Of a stretch of 64,000 nt of DNA, positions 15,754 through 24,797 are shown in pieces. The notes below the pieces were generated by a model. The model made no database searches, had not been told where the DNA came from, and saw only the letters and a program-made list of their open reading frames with translations. Positions within the stretch are counted from its first letter, which is position 1. The number at the start of each line of letters is the position of its first letter. Source of the DNA: Clostridia bacterium (GTDB lineage: Bacteria > Bacillota > Clostridia > Oscillospirales > CAG-382); NCBI GenBank assembly GCA_017537345.1, contig JAFYKY010000017.1:1-64000 (forward strand). Direction: 5' to 3'. The translations under genes were made by a program, and so were the position numbers.

Positions 15754-16683
15754 ATGGCAAGCAAGCGTATACTTACCGTCGGTACTGCGAATCTGGATTT
15801 TTTGATCAAGACACCCTACGTTCCCTCCCGCGGTGAAACCATGATAAGCGAAGGTGAATACGCCTACGTTCCCGGCGGAAAGGGCGCAAATTCCGCAGTT
15901 GCCGCCGCCCGTCTTGGCAGTGAAGTTGTGTTTTGTACCCGCGTGGGTGACGATGCTTACGGAGACCGTCTTTTAAGAATATACGCGGAAAACGGTGTTG
16001 ACCCCCGTTATATAAAGGTTGACCGTGCAGAGCAGACGGGACTTGCCGTCGTTATGCTGGAAAGAAGCGGAGATAACCGCATTATCGTTTTCCCCGGAGC
16101 AAACAAAAACATTAACGATACGGATATAGAAAACTCGTTTTTAAGCTATCCCGATGCGGTGCTCACCCAGTTTGAGTGCGGTGTAAAGCAGGTGATCACC
16201 ACAGCGCGTCTGGCTCACGAGCAGGCGCTTCCTCTCTTTGTGGATGCAGGCCCCGCCATACCCGATTTTCCTCTTTCCAAATTGGAAAAGGTAGAGGTGT
16301 TCTCTCCCAACGAAACCGAAACCGCTGTGCTTACGGGTATCCGTCCCAACACACCTGATGATTGCCTCCGCGCTTCCATTGCACTTTGCAACAAGGTGGA
16401 TATAAAATACGTGGTACTTAAATTAGGCGATCGCGGCGCATTTATTTATGACGGAAAATATTGCGATATTGTCGAAGGATACGAAGTAAACGCCATAGAT
16501 ACCACCGCCGCAGGCGATGCGTTCACCGCGGCTCTTACCGTCGAATATATGCGTGGCAGGGATATTTATTCCGCCGTTAAATACGCAAATGCCGTAGGGG
16601 CTTTGACCACCACCAAGGTGGGCGCTCTTAATTCTCTTCCCAGAGAAGCGGACGTAAAGAAATTCCTTGAATCCGTAGAATAA
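15754..16683 (+). CDS. rbsK: PfkB-family sugar kinase, probably ribokinase
   Basis: 309 residues from the ATG at 15754, which has AGAGG upstream; an earlier ATG at 15730 has no ribosome site. The two PfkB signatures are seen: GGKGANSAVAAARLG near 41-55 and DTTAAGDAFTAAL near 246-258, the latter with the catalytic aspartate and anion hole. SPNETE near 187 is the usual metal/phosphate motif. It phosphorylates ribose or a related sugar; no ribose transport or pyranase genes are nearby, so substrate is not certain. Confidence 0.87.
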   Translation: MASKRILTVGTANLDFLIKTPYVPSRGETMISEGEYAYVPGGKGANSAVAAARLGSEVVFCTRVGDDAYGDRLLRIYAENGVDPRYIKVDRAEQTGLAVVMLERSGDNRIIVFPGANKNINDTDIENSFLSYPDAVLTQFECGVKQVITTARLAHEQALPLFVDAGPAIPDFPLSKLEKVEVFSPNETETAVLTGIRPNTPDDCLRASIALCNKVDIKYVVLKLGDRGAFIYDGKYCDIVEGYEVNAIDTTAAGDAFTAALTVEYMRGRDIYSAVKYANAVGALTTTKVGALNSLPREADVKKFLESVE

Positions 16684-16729
16684 ACAGTAAAAAGCAAAAA
16701 GACCACCGTGAACGGTGGTCTTTACTGTT
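16684..16729. terminator. Bidirectional terminator between the kinase and Cys-rich genes
   Basis: An 11-bp GC-rich core stem (16698-16708 with 16713-16723) is framed by a second pairing of AACAGTAAA with TTTACTGTT. T runs follow on both strands. Confidence 0.85.
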
Positions 16730-17570
16730 ATTTTTTGCTACAGCCGTTGTTACAGCCGTTGTTGTTACAGCAATTCATATTATGAGGGTCGCTTACGGGC
16801 ATAAAAGAATCGCAGGGGAAGCACATTTTTTCGAAAATACTGCAGGGGTCGCCGTTTGCAACGGGAGTGGAATCTCTTTCGGGAAGCACAAGCTGTGCCG
16901 CAGGAAGCATAAGCTGTACCTGTCTTTCCATTCGTATTACAGAGAATACGCCCAGAGAAACGTATACGCTCTGCGTGCCGATACCTTCCTTGAAGCAGCC
17001 GTTGAAGCGCTGTCTTATTATCTGGGGTATGCAGTCGCAGGGGATACAGCAATGTCCGAAAGGACGGCATTTTTCCACAAGCTTGGTATCAAGGCTTATG
17101 GGGTGGGCAACCTCAACCACAACAGTGGGAAGAGCGCATTCGGTATGGCATCCCATGCAATCGGGATTGGTGCAGAAATCGTTGTTGGCAGGGTCGGATT
17201 TGAATACCGAAACGTCTTTTTCACTGCCGAAGAGTATGATCTTTTTATCGTAAGCGGCAACGCCTTCAACTTCCACGGATCTGCCGTTACCTACGCAGAC
17301 CTCCAATTTTACGCAGAAATAGTATCTTACGGTCACGTGGTAAAAACCGCAGTTAAAGGGGATTTCTTCTACGGTAATGCTTGTGGATATAACGTCAACG
17401 CATTTTGTTCTTACCGCCGTAGCGTGATCGATCACGTCCTGCACCGTGTCCGTAAACTGTACCTTGATATCTTCAAGACAGTCTTTATCACGGGCAGAAT
17501 CAAATATTCTGTTTACGCTTATACAAACCTGCTCGCTTTGGCGTACGCAGGGATTGTTTCTTTCAACCAT
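16728..17570 (-). CDS. Cys-rich conserved protein of Clostridia, function unknown
   Basis: 280 residues. I choose the ATG at 17570 because GGGAGG lies seven bases before it. The sequence alternates beta-rich stretches (YHVTVRYYFCVKLEVCV, SVYVSLGVFSVIRMERQVQL) with short Cys clusters (CTNPDCMGCHTEC, CCIPCDC) and ends in a Cys/Asn tail (NCCNNNGCNNGCSKK). No signal peptide or membrane segment. The pattern of beta strands with cysteines in exposed loops recalls spore-coat or exosporium proteins, but I cannot assign it. It is monocistronic and divergent from the lipoprotein gene. Confidence 0.7.
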   Translation of the reverse strand: MVERNNPCVRQSEQVCISVNRIFDSARDKDCLEDIKVQFTDTVQDVIDHATAVRTKCVDVISTSITVEEIPFNCGFYHVTVRYYFCVKLEVCVGNGRSVEVEGVAAYDKKIILFGSEKDVSVFKSDPANNDFCTNPDCMGCHTECALPTVVVEVAHPISLDTKLVEKCRPFGHCCIPCDCIPQIIRQRFNGCFKEGIGTQSVYVSLGVFSVIRMERQVQLMLPAAQLVLPERDSTPVANGDPCSIFEKMCFPCDSFMPVSDPHNMNCCNNNGCNNGCSKK

Positions 17571-17643
17571 TATTATTCCTCCCAAAAAATTTGAATATCT
17601 GTTACCATAGTATGCAAAGTCGAAAAAAGGTGTTACGTATAAG

Positions 17644-17672
17644 TTGCAAAAAATGTAGTTTTATGTTATTAT
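17644..17672 (+). promoter_or_regulatory. Promoter of the GHL10 lipoprotein gene
   Basis: TTGCAA (17644-17649), 17 bases, TATTAT (17667-17672); GGGAGG precedes the ATG at 17695. Confidence 0.55.
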
Positions 17673-17694
17673 TTTAAAAACGGGAGGTGGCCTT

Positions 17695-20600
17695 ATGAAA
17701 AAGAATTTTTTGTTTGTACTTTGTATGTTTATTTTTGCTGTTTTTCTATGCGCTTGCGGCAAAACTCAAGGGGATATTTCCGTTTCGATCGGCGGCGAAA
17801 ACTATCTTTGTTCCTACAATACGGTTTCGGACAATGCTGTTTTTGACCGTGAATATGCACCCGAAGGAGTTAACACACCTGTATATAACGCACCTTCAGA
17901 CGGATGCGTGCTTTTGTGGTATGCCAAGGGTGAAGAAATAATTAAGGATTCTTTTTCCGTTAAAAAGGGTGAAACCTGCGTTATCCCCACCAACGGCTGC
18001 AGTGTTTTTATAAAAAAAGCGGCTCCTTCCGCGGATTTTACGGTAGATGGATATTCTCTGCCCGAATATATTGATATTTATGAAAACCCGTCTGTTACCG
18101 ACGAAACGGGCATAACAGGCTTTTTGCTTTCTCATAAAGACCCCAAAAGCTTTGAAGGGGTTACAAACGCTTTCTTTTCTCCCTCCGCCTCCAACCGTAC
18201 AGAAGTGCCGGAAGGCTTTTTGGCGCTTACTTGCTCCCGCAACGTAAAGGGTGTTTTTTCAACTGTTGATTTTGACGTTAAGAAAACCGGCGAGAGGGAT
18301 TTTACTCTCTTTATTTCCCAGCCCTATGCAAAGGGCTTTGCCGAAGCATTTATGAAAGGAAACGGGGGATATCTTATTAACAATACAGAAAAAATATCTT
18401 CCTACGGAAGCGGAATGTATGCGGTAATAGGGGATACGCCTTTTGAAATAACCGCAATTAATCCCGAAAAATCCTCCGAAGGAATAGAGATATACGACGA
18501 AACCTACGGACTTAAGCTTTCTCCCGAAAGGGATTTTGAATTTTTGGATATATTCGTATTTGACGGAGTCGTGGCTTATATAAGCGCTCCCGATACCCGC
18601 GCGATCCTTCCGTACCCCTCCGGCTATGCTATATGCTTTAACGGTGAGAATGCCGTAAAAGCGGCAAAGAATATACAGGTGGGCGACAGGGTTGAAAATA
18701 TTCTCTTTTCACCCGTGACCACCCCTGCCGATTACGTTTTGTTAAACGGAAAAAACATTGTGGAAACGGTCTTCCGCAACGAAAACCGCACCTCTTTCGC
18801 TACGGCTGTGGTGTATGACAGCGAATTTTTCTGGGACAGCACCCGTACCAATATCTGGGGCACGGAGGCGGCGTTTGATGCGGACGGCAACTTTGTTTCC
18901 GTTACGCGCCTCGGCGTTGAAGGCGAATCGGGCAACACTCCCATTCTGGAGGGCGGCTTTGTGCTTTCTTCGGGCAACGATCTGTATTCAAACTATATGC
19001 TCAAGCTAAAAGACGGAGATACCGCAGAGCGTATACAAAAAGACAGCGCATATTTTTACCGTGAGATACGTGGCGTTTCCTACGGCGAAAAGACAGATTC
19101 CCGTTACGTTACGGTATACAGCGGAATATCCCGCACCCCCAATTCGGAAAACACCCTTGAAATTTCCGTGGATAAGGACGGATATATTATTGCGTCTTCC
19201 GCGGGAGGAAATACTCAGATCCCGCAGGGAGGATACGTTATTTCCGCATCCGCAGACAAAAAGCAGGAGATCGCGCGTTTTTATAAGATCGGTCAGAAAG
19301 TCATCTTTATGGAGGACAGAAGCTCCTTTGCGTTGTTCGGCGACGGAGACTTTTACGCTTCGGAATATAAAGAAATGCTGGACGATTGCGTAAACAGACT
19401 CGATGAATACGCAAAAGAGCTTGTTGCCGTGGATTACGAATATGCATACGGTCTGGCGCAGGAAGCAAAGGAATTGCTTGAAACTTCTCTTTACGACCCC
19501 GCAAAGCTTTTTGAAGCAAAGAAAAAAACAGACGAGTTAAGTAAGATATCCGTACCCTCGCTTTTCGTGCAGGACCGCTGCGCGTGGGTGGTTCATTACG
19601 AAACCGATAAGCAGGATGTGGCGCATATCGTGGAATACGCGCATTCGCTGGGTATAAACCGTCTTATCGTCGCGCCCTTCAGGGATACCTACGCTTTGTA
19701 TAACACCGAAAATGAGCATCTTTCCCGCCATCCCGATCTTGACGAAGGCGAGGATATGCTTGAAGCCTACGTGGAGGAATGTCATAAACGGGGAATGCAG
19801 ATATACTTTATGTACTGCTGCTTTACCACCGCATACCCCTCCGAATCCTATCCCAAGGAACATTACGTAAACTATTTCGGCGATAAACTGCTTGTTTCCA
19901 AAACGGGCAGGGACGTTGCGTATTTTTACGATACACCGTCATACACCCTCAATCCTTACGATACTGAGGTAAGGGCGTGGACTCTGGACGTTATCCGCGA
20001 GGTGTGCGAAAATTATGATGTTGACGGTATTCAGCTGGATTATATCCGTTTTCCTCTGCCCACATATTACAGCGCGGACAGATACGAGGACCACGGATAT
20101 AATAATGATATAATCAACGCTTTTAAGGCAAAATACAATACGGATATCAGTCCTGCGGATATGCCGATCACCCATGAACTGTGGGATGAATGGTGCGAAT
20201 TCAGGTGTGATATAATAACCTCGTTTGCTTCCTCGGCATCCCGTCTTGTGAAGGATTACGGATTGACTTTCTCCTGCACCTGCTTTTCAGGGGATGCAGA
20301 CCGTAAAAAGTACGTATTCCAGGATGTTTCTGCTTGGACAGAGCAGGGGATTATAGATGAAATATATCCGATGATCTATTCCGCTACGCTTGAAGACCAG
20401 ATAAAATACGGCGACGAAATGAAGAGAATCGTGGGAGATAAATGCGATATCATTCTCGGTATCGGCACTTATGACGGAGAAACGCCGGAAATCGTACGGG
20501 ATCAGGTGTTGTATTCCGCCCAAATCGGCGCGGAGGGAAATTCCGTATTCGCCCTTGAATATATGCAAAATTTCGGGTTTGATACAGTTTACGGCAAATC

Positions 20601-20934
20601 CCTTTACCGCAATCCCGCCGTTACCTCGGATATGTACGGCAAGACGGTGGAAGGATACTGCAAAGAACTTGAATTCCTTTTGGAAAGGGTTTACGGCTAT
20701 CTGTGCGAAGGCGATTATTCGGCGGTCGCTCAGGCGGTAAAGAATATTTCCGAAGAGTACGGCGGCTTTGATCCCGACGGAAAAACCGATAAAGAAAAAA
20801 ACGCGTATCTTAAGGCTGTTATAACCGAATTTGAATCCCTAAGATCGTTAATGAATGCATCCGACCCCGCTTATGAGCATTTCTGCGGCAAGATCGATGG
20901 TATAACGGCATCTCTTTCCCGATTAAAAAAATAG
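17695..20934 (+). CDS. Large surface lipoprotein with GHL10 glycoside-hydrolase-like domain
   Basis: 1079 residues. The signal peptide ends in a lipobox, LCAC, with the lipidated cysteine at 21. The N-terminal 550 residues are beta-rich and contain a recurring motif, a glycine-aromatic strand followed about 20 residues later by a GD or GQ turn (SGYAICFNGEN, GGFVLSSGN, GGYVISASADK). Residues about 620-960 are a TIM barrel of the GHL10 type: RCAWVVHYETDK at the first strand, RGMQIYFMY, and VDGIQLDYIRFP with the likely catalytic aspartate. The final 100 residues are helical. It probably acts on cell-wall or secreted polysaccharide outside the membrane; the substrate is unknown. Confidence 0.8.
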   Translation: MKKNFLFVLCMFIFAVFLCACGKTQGDISVSIGGENYLCSYNTVSDNAVFDREYAPEGVNTPVYNAPSDGCVLLWYAKGEEIIKDSFSVKKGETCVIPTNGCSVFIKKAAPSADFTVDGYSLPEYIDIYENPSVTDETGITGFLLSHKDPKSFEGVTNAFFSPSASNRTEVPEGFLALTCSRNVKGVFSTVDFDVKKTGERDFTLFISQPYAKGFAEAFMKGNGGYLINNTEKISSYGSGMYAVIGDTPFEITAINPEKSSEGIEIYDETYGLKLSPERDFEFLDIFVFDGVVAYISAPDTRAILPYPSGYAICFNGENAVKAAKNIQVGDRVENILFSPVTTPADYVLLNGKNIVETVFRNENRTSFATAVVYDSEFFWDSTRTNIWGTEAAFDADGNFVSVTRLGVEGESGNTPILEGGFVLSSGNDLYSNYMLKLKDGDTAERIQKDSAYFYREIRGVSYGEKTDSRYVTVYSGISRTPNSENTLEISVDKDGYIIASSAGGNTQIPQGGYVISASADKKQEIARFYKIGQKVIFMEDRSSFALFGDGDFYASEYKEMLDDCVNRLDEYAKELVAVDYEYAYGLAQEAKELLETSLYDPAKLFEAKKKTDELSKISVPSLFVQDRCAWVVHYETDKQDVAHIVEYAHSLGINRLIVAPFRDTYALYNTENEHLSRHPDLDEGEDMLEAYVEECHKRGMQIYFMYCCFTTAYPSESYPKEHYVNYFGDKLLVSKTGRDVAYFYDTPSYTLNPYDTEVRAWTLDVIREVCENYDVDGIQLDYIRFPLPTYYSADRYEDHGYNNDIINAFKAKYNTDISPADMPITHELWDEWCEFRCDIITSFASSASRLVKDYGLTFSCTCFSGDADRKKYVFQDVSAWTEQGIIDEIYPMIYSATLEDQIKYGDEMKRIVGDKCDIILGIGTYDGETPEIVRDQVLYSAQIGAEGNSVFALEYMQNFGFDTVYGKSLYRNPAVTSDMYGKTVEGYCKELEFLLERVYGYLCEGDYSAVAQAVKNISEEYGGFDPDGKTDKEKNAYLKAVITEFESLRSLMNASDPAYEHFCGKIDGITASLSRLKK

Positions 20935-20960
20935 TCATAAATAGTTTACAAGATTATTGT

Positions 20961-20989
20961 TTGCATTTTTTTGTCAGTTATGATACAAT
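20961..20989 (+). promoter_or_regulatory. Promoter of the sensor kinase gene
   Basis: TTGCAT (20961-20966), 17 bases, TACAAT (20984-20989) with an extended TG before it. Confidence 0.65.
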
Positions 20990-21022
20990 AATAAACGTAA
21001 AAAGTATAAGGGAGGGTCAGAT

Positions 21023-22471
21023 ATGTTTAAAAGCATCTTTACAAGATACCTTTCTGCTGTTGCGGCAATAATTTTCGTAAGCTTTATTCTGCTGGGCGTT
21101 ATCTTGTCCGCGGTGCTGACCAACAATTCAATGGAAACCCGCGATGCGCTTATGCAGCGTACCGCTCACAGCGTTGCCACAAACATAAAGACTCTTTCCG
21201 CAGTAACGGAAGTGGGCGGATTTGAGGATCTGGTTTCGGAATACCGGACCGAGCTCAAAGAAAACATAAGCGGTGTTGCCAAAATGACAACTTCGGATAT
21301 TCTCGTTTTCGGGTGCGATGGAAAATATCTTTTGGGCACGCGCTATACGTCCGCGCTTTCGCCTGAAATAGCGGCGGATATTCTGGACGGAGGAAGTAAA
21401 TATACCATATCCGATCTTGACGGTATGCTTTCCAGTAAATCCCTTAACTATTTCTATATTATAGTAGGCAATCACGGCACGGCAGACGGTATTATTCTGG
21501 TTACCACCCCCAATATTACCGATGCGGCATTTGTTTCCAAGGTAATAAAACTATTTGTCGCCATAACGCTTTGGGTATTTCTGGCGATCCTCATAGGCGT
21601 GTATATCGTTTCCGAGCGTATAACGGCTCCCATAAAAAAAGCATCCCACGCCGCCGCCCAATATGCTATGGGTGATTTTACCGAACGTATTCCCGTAACG
21701 GGACAGGACGAGATCACCACGCTTTCAAGAGCAATAAACAATATGGCGGATTCGCTCAGCAAGACAGAAGAAAACCGCAACACCTTTATCGCCAACGTAT
21801 CCCACGACCTGCGCACGCCTATGACAACCATTGCCGGCTTTGCCGACGGTATTCTGGACGGAACCATTCCTCCCGAAAAGCAGCAGCAATGTCTTGAGGT
21901 CATTTCATCGGAAACCCACCGTCTTTCCCGTTTGGTGTCATCTCTGCTTGAAATGTCCCGCGCGGGCAAGGGAAATATAAACCCCGTAAGATTCAATCTC
22001 ACGGAAAAGGCGCGTCAGGCGCTTATCGGGCTTGAAAGCAAAATAGAAAGCAAGCATCTGGAGATCGAGTTTAATTGCGAAGAGGACGTTTTCGTTATGG
22101 CGGATACGGATTCTATTCATCAGGTGGTATACAATCTTACCGAAAACGCCGTTAAATTCTGTAATGAACGGGGAACGCTGACCATAAATATGGGCAAGGA
22201 AGGAAAAAAAGCTTTCTTTGAAATAACCAACACCGGCGACGGTATTCCCAAAGAAGAATTACCCCTTTTGTTTGAAAGATTTTATAAAAGCGACAGAAGC
22301 CGCGGTCTGGATAAAACCGGTATGGGCTTGGGTCTGTATATAGTAAAAACAAATCTGGCATCCCACGGTGAAATAATAACCGTAACGTCGGAGCAGGGCA
22401 AACACACGACCTTCCGCTTTGCTCTGCCTTTAGCGCCCCAGACTATCGCCACAGCGGGATTAAGACGTTAG
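21023..22471 (+). CDS. Membrane sensor histidine kinase, orphan
   Basis: 482 residues. Two membrane helices (about 9-33 and 173-195) enclose an extracytoplasmic sensor of about 140 residues. A HAMP linker follows (to about 248), then the dimerisation domain with NVSHDLRTPMTT (phospho-acceptor H261), and the ATPase domain with the N box (NLTENAVKF), G1 (NTGDGIPKE) and G2 (GMGLGLYIVK). No response regulator gene lies on either side, so the partner must be elsewhere. It is followed 59 bases later by an HtrA protease gene, which fits envelope-stress sensing, though that is inference. Confidence 0.92.
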   Translation: MFKSIFTRYLSAVAAIIFVSFILLGVILSAVLTNNSMETRDALMQRTAHSVATNIKTLSAVTEVGGFEDLVSEYRTELKENISGVAKMTTSDILVFGCDGKYLLGTRYTSALSPEIAADILDGGSKYTISDLDGMLSSKSLNYFYIIVGNHGTADGIILVTTPNITDAAFVSKVIKLFVAITLWVFLAILIGVYIVSERITAPIKKASHAAAQYAMGDFTERIPVTGQDEITTLSRAINNMADSLSKTEENRNTFIANVSHDLRTPMTTIAGFADGILDGTIPPEKQQQCLEVISSETHRLSRLVSSLLEMSRAGKGNINPVRFNLTEKARQALIGLESKIESKHLEIEFNCEEDVFVMADTDSIHQVVYNLTENAVKFCNERGTLTINMGKEGKKAFFEITNTGDGIPKEELPLLFERFYKSDRSRGLDKTGMGLGLYIVKTNLASHGEIITVTSEQGKHTTFRFALPLAPQTIATAGLRR

Positions 22472-22530
22472 TTTTAGCCACGTTTAAGCTTGGCGTATAT
22501 AATAATAAATACGCAAGGAGGTATTTGTGA

Positions 22531-23961
22531 ATGAACGAAAACGAAAGAAAAGACGAGCTGCTTGAAAACGAACCCGTAAAGGAAGAGCAGATAAACGAAA
22601 ATATGCAGGCGGAAACTACGGAGGAAACCGCCGCGCCGGCAGAGGAAGCGCCAAAGTATTTTATGCCCCCGCACGATGAGAATTGGCGTCCTTACGACCC
22701 TTCTCCCACTTTTTCAAACAACTGGGATTATAAAAACAAAAAGAAAAACGGCGCAGGTAAAAAAGCGCTTGTTTTCGGTATAGTAATGACCGCGGTCACG
22801 CTGTTTTGCGTTTTGGGGTTGGCGGCTTCTCTGCTTTTGGATTATTTGGGCGTGCCCGGCTTTTTATCCGAGATTTCCGATCCCATCAAAGATACCGAAA
22901 CGTCCGCTCCCGCTTCCGAAGGCGGCGATACGGATGTAAGCCTCGTTCCCACGGATAACCCCGAGCTTAATCTCAATATAACCGATTACGATAAGGTCAC
23001 CACCGCGTATACCGAGCTGTATGAAAAATGCTCCGTAAGCTGTGTTTCCATTCTCTGCACTCTGGAAAAATCCTCCGGCTATACTCTGGGAAGCGGATTC
23101 GTTTTGTCTGCGGACGGATATATAGCCACCAACCACCACGTTATCGAGGATGCGGAAAAAATAACCGTTCGGTTTTATGACGGAGCGGAATACGAAGCCG
23201 TTCTTATCGGTTCGGATTCCGTAACCGACCTTGCGGTGCTCCGTATCGAAGCAAAGGGCCTTATTCCCGCGGAATTGGGCGATTCCACCAAGGTTTCCGT
23301 AGGCGAGCCGGTAGTGGCTATCGGTACTCCTTACGATATCACCCTTGCGGGCACTATGACCTCCGGTATAGTTTCCGGTCTTGCCCGCGACGTTGAGTGT
23401 ACCGATGATTACGGCAACGTCGTAAAGACTATGACTCTTATCCAGACGGATACTCCCATCAACCCCGGTAACTCCGGCGGACCTCTGTTCAATATGAACG
23501 GTCAGGTCATCGGTATAAACACCCTCAAGCTAATGAACGAATTCGAAGGTATCGGCTTCAGTATTCCCATAACCGACGCTATCAAGGTTTTTGAAATCCT
23601 CGTGGAATACGGCGAGCTTCCCGATTACGGCGATACCGATTTCGTAAAGACCTCGCCCAAGCTTCATATCACCGTTATGTCGGTTTCCGATGCCCGCAAC
23701 AGCGTGGAATACGGCAGATTTATAAGCAAGGATGCCCCCGAAGGAGTTTACGTTATCGAAGTCACTCCCGGCACTGCTATCTATGAAGCCGGCTTGGAAA
23801 TATACGATATAATCACCGAATTCAACGGCGTTACCCTTAAAGGCAGAGATGACCTCGCCACAGAACTTGCAAAATATTCCGCAGGGCAGGAGGTAACCAT
23901 AAAGGTTTACCACCGCGGCGAGTATAAGACCCTCACCTTCAAGCTCGACAAAGCAGGATAA
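22531..23961 (+). CDS. HtrA/DegP-family serine protease with PDZ domain
   Basis: 476 residues. The first 65 are acidic and cytoplasmic; one membrane helix follows (about 72-98), then a linker and a trypsin-like domain outside the cell. The triad is H in ATNHHVIED (about 202-203), D in SVTDLAVLRI (about 232) and S in PGNSGGPLF (about 315). A single PDZ domain covers about 385-470 (GVYVIEVTPGTAIYEAGL). It degrades misfolded or damaged envelope proteins. AAGGAGG is upstream; a GTG one codon before the ATG is possible too. Confidence 0.93.
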   Translation: MNENERKDELLENEPVKEEQINENMQAETTEETAAPAEEAPKYFMPPHDENWRPYDPSPTFSNNWDYKNKKKNGAGKKALVFGIVMTAVTLFCVLGLAASLLLDYLGVPGFLSEISDPIKDTETSAPASEGGDTDVSLVPTDNPELNLNITDYDKVTTAYTELYEKCSVSCVSILCTLEKSSGYTLGSGFVLSADGYIATNHHVIEDAEKITVRFYDGAEYEAVLIGSDSVTDLAVLRIEAKGLIPAELGDSTKVSVGEPVVAIGTPYDITLAGTMTSGIVSGLARDVECTDDYGNVVKTMTLIQTDTPINPGNSGGPLFNMNGQVIGINTLKLMNEFEGIGFSIPITDAIKVFEILVEYGELPDYGDTDFVKTSPKLHITVMSVSDARNSVEYGRFISKDAPEGVYVIEVTPGTAIYEAGLEIYDIITEFNGVTLKGRDDLATELAKYSAGQEVTIKVYHRGEYKTLTFKLDKAG

Positions 23962-23983
23962 AACAGAAATTGTATAAAAACAC

Positions 23984-24019
23984 AAGGGCATCTGCCGTAA
24001 AAACCGGTCAGGTGCCCTT
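23984..24019 (+). terminator. Probable terminator after the HtrA gene
   Basis: An 11-bp stem with one mismatch (23984-23994 with 24009-24019). The T tract after it is poor (AATGTTTGTAG). Confidence 0.55.
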
Positions 24020-24055
24020 AATGTTTGTAGTATGTCTAATTCACTTGAAGATTGA

Positions 24056-24084
24056 TTGACAACTTTTTGCACTAATGATATAAT
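24056..24084 (+). promoter_or_regulatory. Consensus sigma-A promoter of the GNAT/APH cassette
   Basis: TTGACA (24056-24061), exactly 17 bases, TATAAT (24079-24084): both hexamers are perfect, the strongest promoter in the window. Confidence 0.9.
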
Positions 24085-24117
24085 TAAAGCGAATATTTAA
24101 GAAAGGAGGAACATTTT

Positions 24118-24168
24118 ATGATAAACGCAAAAATGAGTAAACTAATCGGGAGGACTATTTTCTTCTAA
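24118..24168 (+). CDS. 16-residue leader peptide
   Basis: MINAKMSKLIGRTIFF, preceded by a perfect AAAGGAGG ribosome site and lying 34 bases after the consensus -10. It ends 20 bases before the acetyltransferase ATG. Just after its stop, TCCTT (24170-24174) can pair with AAGGA (24178-24182), part of the ribosome site of the next gene. The layout is that of a translational attenuator such as those before erm or cat genes. The hairpin is short, so control is plausible but not shown. Confidence 0.5.
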   Translation: MINAKMSKLIGRTIFF

Positions 24169-24188
24169 TTCCTTCCGAAGGAGGATAA

Positions 24189-24797
24189 ATGTATATTGAA
24201 ACAAAAAGGCTCATCATTCGTGACTTTAAAGAGAACGATGTTAACGTCTTATATAGAATAAAAACCGATGAACAGGTTTTAAAATTTGCACCGGATTTTT
24301 TAGAAGTCGACCTTGATCCCGCAGATACTATAAATCATATTAACCGTTTCAATCAACTCGAAAACGATGGAGATATTGATACTTGGCGTTGTTATGCAAT
24401 CGAACATAAGCAAACACGTGAAGTTATGGGATGTTTATGCTTTTGCAAGGAAGATATGCTGTTTGAATATGAACTTGGTTGGATGATGATTGGCGATTAC
24501 ACCATGAACGGTTACGCATCCGAAGCAGCCGAAGCTTTTGCCGAGTGGTTTTGCGAGAAACATGGTGTGGATTATCTAATCGCGGTTATGGATGTGGATA
24601 ACTCTGCCTCTTTCCGTTCCGCTGAAAAAGCAGGTTTCAAGTTATTTGAAAAACGTACCGTTTATGATTACTCATATAACCGTTATGGTGATGATTACTA
24701 TTATTTGAGGCGCTATTACTCGAGATGTGCTCTTGCAGATAAATTCTATGGTGATTCGCCTTATGAAGGACGTTCTGTGAAAGTCGGTGAGCAGTAA
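24189..24797 (+). CDS. GNAT family N-acetyltransferase (RimJ-like)
   Basis: 202 residues. The start TKRLIIRDFKENDV and the segment YELGWMMIGDYTMNGYASEAAEAFAEW are typical of RimJ/RimL-type acetyltransferases, the latter holding the acetyl-CoA pyrophosphate loop region; DVDNSASFRSAEKAGF is motif B. The C-terminal 35 residues are an extra tail. Its stop overlaps the ATG of the phosphotransferase gene (TAATG). Paired with an APH-fold enzyme behind a leader peptide, it could modify an antibiotic, but protein or metabolite substrates are just as possible. The region is AT-rich compared with its neighbours. Confidence 0.85.
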   Translation: MYIETKRLIIRDFKENDVNVLYRIKTDEQVLKFAPDFLEVDLDPADTINHINRFNQLENDGDIDTWRCYAIEHKQTREVMGCLCFCKEDMLFEYELGWMMIGDYTMNGYASEAAEAFAEWFCEKHGVDYLIAVMDVDNSASFRSAEKAGFKLFEKRTVYDYSYNRYGDDYYYLRRYYSRCALADKFYGDSPYEGRSVKVGEQ

